This document shows, in pieces, positions 6,479 to 10,819 of a DNA stretch of 10,819 nt. A program made the position numbers and the translations under genes. How positions within the stretch are numbered: position 1 is the stretch's first letter; each line of letters starts with the position of its first letter. Source of the DNA: CAZBNB01 sp964493245. Its GTDB lineage: Bacteria > Pseudomonadota > Gammaproteobacteria > Legionellales > Legionellaceae. The notes under the pieces are model-generated. The model was not told the DNA's origin, ran no database searches, and was given only the letters and a program-made list of their open reading frames with translations. The stretch spans positions 1 to 10,819 of the forward strand of contig CAZBNB010000037.1 of NCBI GenBank assembly GCA_964493245.1, read 5' to 3'.

Positions 6479-7489
6479 ATGTCAATTTCGGTGGAAAAAT
6501 TTGTTGAAGGTTTTGTGGAGACACCGTTTAATCTAAACATAGACGGAATAAAAACCCAAATAAGCATTAAAAATTATTATCAACAATTTGGCAAACTTCC
6601 TTCGGAAGTTGGAGGGTTTCTTGAGAGCTATTATAATTATCAAGATAGGAAAGAGGGTTATTGGGTTGATGGAAATAATCCTGATACCTATATTTTAAGA
6701 ACTGACGACAATGGTAAGTTTATAGAATTTTACCCAAAGTTTGCTGCGGTACTTTATAGCGAGCTGAAAAAACCAACAAAACACTCAGAGAAATCAGCAG
6801 TGACAGCACAGGTGCAGCTGCAAGTGGCACCACAGGTGCAGCCGCAAGTAGCACCACAGGTGCAGCCGCAAGTGACACCACAGGTGCAGCCGCAAGTGAC
6901 ACCACAGGTGCAGCTGCAAGTGACACCACAGGTGCAGCTGCAAGTGACACCACAAGTGCAGCTGCAAGTGACACCACAAGTGCAGCTGCAAGTAGCATCA
7001 GAAGAGGAACTACTAAATAGTTTAATGCTCTTTTTCCATGGCATGCCTGAAACATTAGAAGCAGCAGAAGCAGCTGCAGAGGAATTTTTTTCAGCACAAA
7101 AAGAATCACCATTGATTGAAGCAACACTTCTACAAGCGCCTTCTAAAAAAGAGGAGCAGCCGAACCCAGCGGTAAATATCCTTACCTCAAAATCGACGAA
7201 GCAAAGTGGCTTAAATAATGTGAGTTCGCAAGTTTTATTTGGATTTATGGCTGTAACGGGCTCTTTGGCAGTGGCGCTTTCTTTTGTTCTTTTAAGCGCA
7301 GCAACGTTGAACCCTGTCGGGCTAAGTGTAGCTGTTTTAGGTGCTGCAGTTGCGCTTACAGGCATGGGGTTGTTTGCGCGTGGCTTATGTAAAAGTAATA
7401 AACAGAATGTAATGCCTATGCTTGAAGACAATAAGGTAATAGAAATAGAAGCCGGTTCGATGGTTCCTCATTCATACAGCGCTTTCTAA
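6479..7489 (+). CDS. Repeat-containing protein with C-terminal membrane hairpin, unknown function; candidate effector
   Basis: The protein is 336 aa. Residues 1-95 are a compact N-terminal part rich in Tyr, Phe and Gly with no family I can name. Residues 111-174 are eight tandem 8-residue units, Q-V-Q-[LP]-Q-V-[AT]-[PS]. Residues 190-206 are a short Ala/Glu helix. Residues about 253-275 and 280-300 are two hydrophobic helices joined by N-P-V-G, a membrane hairpin, followed by a 35-residue tail. There is no signal peptide. The ATG at 6479 is preferred because GGTGGA lies 7 nt upstream; a GTG at 6467 lies within that site. A soluble head, a stalk-like repeat and a hydrophobic hairpin resemble membrane-inserting effectors or inclusion proteins of intracellular bacteria, an inference from architecture only. 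Confidence 0.72.
   Translation: MSISVEKFVEGFVETPFNLNIDGIKTQISIKNYYQQFGKLPSEVGGFLESYYNYQDRKEGYWVDGNNPDTYILRTDDNGKFIEFYPKFAAVLYSELKKPTKHSEKSAVTAQVQLQVAPQVQPQVAPQVQPQVTPQVQPQVTPQVQLQVTPQVQLQVTPQVQLQVTPQVQLQVASEEELLNSLMLFFHGMPETLEAAEAAAEEFFSAQKESPLIEATLLQAPSKKEEQPNPAVNILTSKSTKQSGLNNVSSQVLFGFMAVTGSLAVALSFVLLSAATLNPVGLSVAVLGAAVALTGMGLFARGLCKSNKQNVMPMLEDNKVIEIEAGSMVPHSYSAF
6809..7000 (+). repeat. Eight tandem 24-bp coding repeats
   Basis: There are eight uninterrupted 24-bp units, of the form CAGGTGCAGCTGCAAGTG plus two variable codons. Units 3 and 4 are identical, as are 5 and 6; unit 7 differs from these by one base. Units 1, 2 and 8 are more diverged, as expected if the middle expanded recently. 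The unit length is a multiple of three, so gain or loss of copies keeps the frame and only changes protein length. Confidence 0.93.
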
Positions 7490-7507
7490 ATGTTTTTGTT
7501 CCGACTT

Positions 7508-7535
7508 CAGCTCACATTAGATGTGGGCTGTTTTT
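7508..7535 (+). terminator. Rho-independent terminator of the 336-aa gene
   Basis: CAGCTCACA (7508-7516), a 5-nt loop and TGTGGGCTG (7522-7530) form a 9-bp stem with one G-U wobble, followed by TTTTT (7531-7535). It lies 19 nt after the stop at 7489. The loop and right arm overlap the last codons and stop of the convergent thioesterase gene. There is no U-tract on the other side, so it should work only in the forward direction. Confidence 0.8.
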
Positions 7536-8020
7536 GCCAAATGCCCAATATCCACTTTAACAAAAATAGAGTCTCCAAGAGCAGTCAATACTTCATTAGC
7601 ATAGACCTCACATAGGACTCGAGTCTTCCGTTCAACCTTTCCTTCAACACGCGCTTTCAGTAATAGCGGTACGCCCAGAGGTGTTGGTTTAATGTATTTA
7701 ATATTTAATGAACCAGTGACACAATCAATACGAGGCAAACTACCTGGTTCTCTATTCTCAGTGCGATAATGATAGGCCATGACGGTCCAATTAGAATGAC
7801 AATCAATCAGACAACTAATTAGTCCGCCATAAACAAGAGAAGGCCAGCCAACATAGCGAGCATCAGGCGTATATCTCATGACGACATGCTCACCATCTGT
7901 ATCCCAATAACTTTTAATTTGTAAACCTTCTTCATTCTGTGATCCGCAACCAAAACAAACACCATCGGGCGCAACAATATTTTGTAACGCTTCTTTTGGA
8001 ACGGTTATTTTTGAAGACAT
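7517..8020 (-). CDS. PaaI-like hotdog-fold thioesterase
   Basis: This 167-aa cytoplasmic protein is expected to hydrolyse acyl-CoA or similar thioesters. The N-terminal C-F-G-C-G motif (22-26), followed by N-E-E-G-L, marks a subgroup of PaaI-like proteins. The hotdog helix reads Y-G-G-L-I-S-C-L-I-D-C-H (64-75), where the usual H-G-G is Y-G-G and Asp73 sits at the usual catalytic or support position. The closing strands L-N-I-K-Y-I-K-P-T-P-L (105-115) are typical of 4HBT proteins. Upstream GGAA gives a reasonable ribosome binding site. The gene stands alone, convergent with the repeat gene. The substrate cannot be told. Confidence 0.82.
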   Translation of the reverse strand: MSSKITVPKEALQNIVAPDGVCFGCGSQNEEGLQIKSYWDTDGEHVVMRYTPDARYVGWPSLVYGGLISCLIDCHSNWTVMAYHYRTENREPGSLPRIDCVTGSLNIKYIKPTPLGVPLLLKARVEGKVERKTRVLCEVYANEVLTALGDSIFVKVDIGHLAKTAHI

Positions 8021-8064
8021 TTGTCTATTTCCAAATTCATTTATTAATTTTTAGCGACCAATGT

Positions 8065-8092
8065 AATATATAGATTCGTTATAGTGAGTTAA
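8065..8092 (-). promoter_or_regulatory. Candidate promoter of the thioesterase gene
   Basis: On the reverse strand, TTAACT (8092-8087) and TATATT (8070-8065) are spaced by 16 bp, 45 nt upstream of the start at 8020. It is a moderate match. The rest of the roughly 300-nt gap between the divergent genes (8021-8318) is very AT-rich; apart from the two candidate promoters I see only short inverted repeats such as AATAATG/CATTATT around 8114-8147. Confidence 0.35.
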
Positions 8093-8259
8093 TTTGGCCG
8101 AAGTGAATAGCAATAATGCTACCAATAATTTCAACATTATTATAGATGCTATGTAGAAATGACGAATTAGGTTAGGGTGTATTTTGATTTTATCATTGAG
8201 TTAGATAGGAATGTGCGATACTTACTTGAATAAATTTGCTGGATAATTTTGATGCTATT

Positions 8260-8268
8260 TGATATAAT
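8260..8268 (+). promoter_or_regulatory. Extended -10 promoter for the 296-aa gene
   Basis: TGATATAAT (8260-8268) is an extended -10 element (TGn followed by a perfect TATAAT), about 50 nt upstream of the start at 8319. A weak -35 (TGGATA, 8240-8245) lies 17 bp upstream; extended -10 promoters often lack a good -35. Confidence 0.5.
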
Positions 8269-8318
8269 TTTTTCTTTATTGTGTTTTATATAGAAATTAA
8301 TCTTCAATGAGATATACA

Positions 8319-9209
8319 ATGCAAGATTTAATAAAATATGTAGAAAATGTTCAGAAGACATTAGAGCGTCTAAAGACTAGCAATGATATAGAAGCAACGC
8401 TTGCGATCAATTTTATGATACAGTACTGTGAACATATATTACCTTATTTAGTCATGCTTCGAGGGAAAAGCTCCTATACCTTCTTTCAGCATATAGATTG
8501 GTTGCTTTTTTACCGCTATGATTTGGCTGAAGCAGCTGTAAATAGTTTGAAGCTGTCAATCGAATCGTTTTATCAAAAAGATGATTTTATAGATGTTGTT
8601 GAGCAGATTGCCCAAGCGCTTATTGAGCATTCTAAGGATGGGGCGATTCAAGAATTTCTGAATGCAGAAAAGGTACGCTCTAATTTTTATCTTTTTTTGA
8701 CAATCATTAGTTGTATCATTGTAGCTTTGACGGTTGCTTTTACCTTAAGCAATGTCAATATAGGTGGTACTATCGTGGTCGCTCTCAGCTGTGCTGCACT
8801 ACCTGCTATGATACTCGGAGCGATTGTATTCTCTATTAGAAAACAAGTCGCACTATTTCAGCCCTCAGCGATCGAAAATAATATTAAAAATTATCATAAT
8901 GATATTTGCGCAAAGTTTAATTACTTGAGCTCGATCGATAATGTCAAATATGAGGTAGAAGAAATAAAGTTAAATAAAAATAACGGGGCTTTCACACAAG
9001 GCCAGGTTTTATCTTATCAAAGGTATGAGTCATCTACTGATACAGAGGGTTTTAGGACAGAAAAGGATGATGGAACAAGAGTTGTTGCTTCAAATTTTAA
9101 AAAATGCGAAATAATTAGCTTCTTACGCAGTAGAGCCGGATTATTTAAAGACAACTCGGAAGATACTATCAGTAAACGTATCGGACCCATTCAAACGCTC
9201 AAATTGTAA
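8319..9209 (+). CDS. Protein with central two-helix membrane hairpin, unknown function; candidate effector
   Basis: The protein is 296 aa and of no family I recognise. Residues 1-120 are helical and amphipathic (K-Y-V-E-N-V-Q-K-T-L-E-R-L; a F-F-Q-H-I-D-W-L-L segment near 55-63). Residues about 123-143 and 150-172 are two hydrophobic helices separated by a short polar turn (S-N-V-N-I-G-G), a membrane hairpin flanked by basic residues. Residues 180-296 are a soluble tail rich in Lys, Asp and Glu. The ATG at 8319 is preferred because GAGA (8309-8312) lies 6 nt upstream; an in-frame ATG at 8307 lacks a ribosome binding site. The hydrophobic-hairpin layout recalls the 336-aa protein, but the soluble parts look unrelated. 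The stop is 8 nt from the tRNA 3' end, with no room for a separate terminator. Confidence 0.7.
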   Translation: MQDLIKYVENVQKTLERLKTSNDIEATLAINFMIQYCEHILPYLVMLRGKSSYTFFQHIDWLLFYRYDLAEAAVNSLKLSIESFYQKDDFIDVVEQIAQALIEHSKDGAIQEFLNAEKVRSNFYLFLTIISCIIVALTVAFTLSNVNIGGTIVVALSCAALPAMILGAIVFSIRKQVALFQPSAIENNIKNYHNDICAKFNYLSSIDNVKYEVEEIKLNKNNGAFTQGQVLSYQRYESSTDTEGFRTEKDDGTRVVASNFKKCEIISFLRSRAGLFKDNSEDTISKRIGPIQTLKL

Positions 9210-9217
9210 TGGGTTAA

Positions 9218-9293
<76 letters not shown>

Positions 9294-9303
9294 ACAGGTT
9301 GCT

Positions 9304-9332
9304 ATTAAACTCTGAGATGGCTTCTGAGTCAA
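9304..9332 (-). promoter_or_regulatory. Promoter of tRNA-Phe
   Basis: On the reverse strand, TTGACT (9332-9327) and TTTAAT (9309-9304) are separated by exactly 17 bp. The -10 box ends 10 nt before the mature tRNA 5' end (9293), giving a very short leader. It lies in the 59-nt gap after yggX, so the tRNA need not rely on the upstream operon. Confidence 0.7.
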
Positions 9333-9352
9333 GATTTAATCGCAGTTTTTCC

Positions 9353-9622
9353 TTATTTATTTTCTGTTGATACGTAGCCGGTGGGTTTTTCAGAGCCTTT
9401 ACCAAAAAAATAGCTTTGCATTTCGGATAATAGGAACTCACGTGCTTTGGGTTCGATTAAACTCAAGCGGTATTCGTTAATTAACATGGTTTGGTGTTTG
9501 AGCCACATTGCCCACGCTTCTTTGGAAACTTGGCTAAATATTTTTTCACCTAGTTCGCCAGGGAAGGGTGGGGCGCTTAGGGATTCGGCTTCTCGATCTA
9601 GTTTGATACAGTGAATTAACAT
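9353..9622 (-). CDS. yggX: Fe(II)-trafficking / oxidative-damage protection protein YggX
   Basis: This 89-aa cytoplasmic protein is of the YggX family, proposed to move Fe(II) and protect iron-sulfur clusters from oxidants. The diagnostic blocks are present in order: D-R-E-A-E (9-13), P-F-P-G-E-L-G-E-K-I (19-28), S-K-E-A-W-A-M-W (33-40), Q-T-M-L-I-N-E (44-50), then E-M-Q-S-Y-F-F-G (67-74). Cys5 corresponds to the single N-terminal cysteine of the E. coli protein. The length matches the family. The ATG at 9622 was chosen because it starts the conserved domain; an upstream extension would run through the deacetylase gene in another frame. The ribosome binding site (AGAAG) lies inside the right arm of an 11-bp hairpin. 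The deacetylase stop is 34 nt upstream, so the two are probably co-transcribed. Confidence 0.95.
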   Translation of the reverse strand: MLIHCIKLDREAESLSAPPFPGELGEKIFSQVSKEAWAMWLKHQTMLINEYRLSLIEPKAREFLLSEMQSYFFGKGSEKPTGYVSTENK

Positions 9623-9652
9623 GCTGCTTCTTTTATAGGGTAAAGAAGCAGC
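9623..9652 (-). promoter_or_regulatory. Hairpin directly over the yggX ribosome binding site
   Basis: GCTGCTTCTTT (9652-9642 on the reverse strand) and AAAGAAGCAGC (9633-9623) form a perfect 11-bp stem with an 8-nt loop. The stem's 3' base touches the yggX ATG, and it contains the only Shine-Dalgarno-like sequence. No U-tract follows, so it does not look like a terminator. It fits translational gating or an mRNA processing or stability element between the two genes. Confidence 0.65.
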
Positions 9653-9656
9653 GATT

Positions 9657-10604
9657 TTACCATCCTTTTTCCCAATCAGACAACCAACCCGCGTTAGAAT
9701 AATTAGACGAAAATTGCTGATAACTTTTTTCGCTTTGTGTTGACTGTGTAGGTATTTTACCTGGATCAATGGTTTCAGGTGGCTGTTTTTCACTTCTCAC
9801 TGGAGAGGGTGTTTGTGTATCGTTTAATGGTGTTGCTGTGTTAGTCAGCGCATCACTCAAACTAATAAAACGATAGCCATGCTCTTTGTACATACGAATA
9901 ACATCACTGAGACAATAACTATTCAATAAATTGGAATGAATTAATAAAATTTGTTTTGCATTTCCTTTCGATGTTTTTTCTGCTTTGAGTGTTTGTTTCC
10001 AAATATAAGCCAAATATTCTTTCTTAATTGAATTCACATACTCTTTGCGTACACGCCAAGAAATACGTAATAAACGCTCATTAAATTGATAGTCTTTACT
10101 ATCAACAGTGACGGGGGCAATGACATACTGATTGGCTGCTAAATAATCTTGAATTTCTTGTTTTTTAGGGCCATTTCCTTCCGCTAAATAAGGGTAACGA
10201 AAATATTTAGGTTGTGTCATAACTGGTTGAAGAATTTTATCAGCACGAGAAATTTGATCCATGTATTGAGTTGCTGATAAACGATTCAAACTTTCATGAG
10301 AATAAGTATGATTACCTAAACCAAATCCTTCTTTGCGAAACGCTTCTAAAAGCTCCCATTGCCCTTTAGCAATAGAACCGGCAATAATGAAACCAGTTGC
10401 GGGAACTTGATTTGTAACCAAGCTATCTAAAATACGCATAAACCGCTCGCGTGTTCTACGTAGGTTACCGGGATCGCCGCCATTTGTACCAACAAAGGGC
10501 AAATCATCAATCGTGATAGCTATCTCACGTTGCTGATCTTCTGCAAAGGAAGGATTACTTAATAAGTAAGTTAAAGCTAAAAGACAAGGTATGGTTGTTT
10601 TCAT
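9657..10604 (-). CDS. Exported polysaccharide deacetylase (NodB domain)
   Basis: The protein is 315 aa. Residues 1-21 are a signal peptide ending S-F-A, so it acts in the periplasm or beyond. The NodB metal-dependent deacetylase motifs are all present: T-I-D-D-L (31-35, with Asp33 as base and Asp34 as metal ligand), G-N-H-T-Y-S-H (97-103, metal ligands His99 and His103), R-Y-P-Y (136-139) and L-L-I-H-S (220-224, His223). The enzyme probably removes acetyl groups from an N-acetylated sugar polymer such as peptidoglycan or a surface glycan; the substrate is not determined. Residues 254-315 form a Pro/Thr/Ser/Gln-rich tail, unusual for the family, ending in an aromatic S-D-W-E-K-G-W. AAGGA lies 6 nt before the ATG, a strong ribosome binding site. 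It is upstream of and probably co-transcribed with yggX. Confidence 0.92.
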   Translation of the reverse strand: MKTTIPCLLALTYLLSNPSFAEDQQREIAITIDDLPFVGTNGGDPGNLRRTRERFMRILDSLVTNQVPATGFIIAGSIAKGQWELLEAFRKEGFGLGNHTYSHESLNRLSATQYMDQISRADKILQPVMTQPKYFRYPYLAEGNGPKKQEIQDYLAANQYVIAPVTVDSKDYQFNERLLRISWRVRKEYVNSIKKEYLAYIWKQTLKAEKTSKGNAKQILLIHSNLLNSYCLSDVIRMYKEHGYRFISLSDALTNTATPLNDTQTPSPVRSEKQPPETIDPGKIPTQSTQSEKSYQQFSSNYSNAGWLSDWEKGW

Positions 10605-10627
10605 TTTTATTCCTTATCAAAGTGTAT

Positions 10628-10639
10628 TTTGATATCAAA
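10628..10639. promoter_or_regulatory. 12-bp perfect palindrome upstream of the deacetylase
   Basis: TTTGATATCAAA lies 24 nt before the deacetylase start. It could be a small operator; its AT-rich content means chance is a fair alternative. I see no convincing -35/-10 pair next to it. Confidence 0.25.
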
Positions 10640-10715
10640 CGAACAAGCTATAAAAATAAGCATCTTTAATGAAAGCATAGCAATATTTTGAAAAAGTGCG
10701 TAATTTTTATTTGCG

Positions 10716-10735
10716 ATATACCTTGGGCACATGCG
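10716..10735 (-). repeat. Copy 2 of the dispersed 20-nt intergenic motif
   Basis: On the reverse strand this reads CGCATGTGCCCAAGGTATAT, one mismatch from 2639-2658. It lies in the gene-free 10605-10819 stretch. That stretch otherwise shows a 10-bp palindrome ATGCGCGCAT (10784-10793) and no open reading frame I would support. Confidence 0.45.
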
Positions 10736-10819
10736 TGTTCGGTTTTTTAGCGCCCAAATATGGCTCAGCTCGTATGTTAAAAAATGCGCGCATAGTTATT
10801 CATATGTAAGCCTTTTTTA

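Noticed and set aside
6809..7000. CRISPR-like array
   Set aside because: The units are directly adjacent with no spacers and lie within a coding frame.
6754..7431. Long reverse-strand reading frames across the 24-bp repeats giving Cys/Thr/Gly-rich or Leu/Ala-rich proteins
   Set aside because: They exist because the repeat unit is a multiple of three and lacks stops in other frames. They have no ribosome binding site, and the forward frame has a promoter, a ribosome binding site and a terminator.
9185..9214. ACCCATT/AATGGGT inverted repeat between the 296-aa gene and tRNA-Phe as a terminator
   Set aside because: Only 7 bp with a loop of about 16 nt, and no U-tract on either strand.
9623..9793. 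N-terminal extension of yggX upstream of 9622
   Set aside because: It overlaps the end of the deacetylase in another frame and precedes the conserved start of the YggX family; 89 aa from 9622 is the normal length.

Overview
The window looks like an AT-rich, accessory-gene-laden stretch of a gammaproteobacterial chromosome. A Legionellales-type, host-associated bacterium is the best guess. The firm anchors are a tRNA-Phe(GAA) with encoded CCA, a YggX-type iron-trafficking protein and a NodB-type polysaccharide deacetylase. The guess about lifestyle rests on several proteins with no recognisable enzyme family that have the look of secreted effectors: helical-repeat bodies, low-complexity repeats and C-terminal or central membrane segments. 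No marker gene fixes the species, so this is inference.

Layout. Positions 1-319 hold no gene but contain an imperfect palindrome of about 174 bp (62-235), followed by a strong promoter overlapped by a perfect 10-bp inverted repeat. Next is an overlapping Xre/MbcA/ParS antitoxin (320-697) and RES-domain toxin (694-1416), then a small cysteine-rich exported protein (1500-1955) closely followed by a Vat/CatB-like xenobiotic acetyltransferase (about 1970-2605). Two large reverse-strand genes of unknown function form a probable operon: a 684-aa protein with two HDxxH motifs and a C-terminal membrane anchor (6312-4258), and a 509-518-aa helical-repeat protein (4213 or 4240 to 2684). Divergent from them is a 336-aa protein (6479-7489) with eight perfect-length 24-bp repeats and a C-terminal hydrophobic hairpin, ending in a clear rho-independent terminator.

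A reverse-strand hotdog-fold PaaI-like thioesterase (8020-7517) overlaps that terminator. A 296-aa protein with a central two-helix membrane hairpin (8319-9209) stops 8 nt short of the 3' end of tRNA-Phe. From 9218 to 10604 everything is on the reverse strand and looks like core genome: tRNA-Phe, yggX and the deacetylase. An 11-bp perfect hairpin lies between the last two genes, right on the yggX start.

How it fits together. The left two thirds read as a cassette of accessory loci (toxin-antitoxin, antibiotic-acetyltransferase-like gene, candidate effectors) beside a tRNA gene, a common place for genomic islands. The most unusual signals are regulatory or structural: perfect inverted repeats sit directly at the start codons of the 684-aa gene and of yggX, mutually exclusive pairings span the junction of the two-gene operon, and a 20-nt motif occurs in two distant intergenic regions in opposite orientation.
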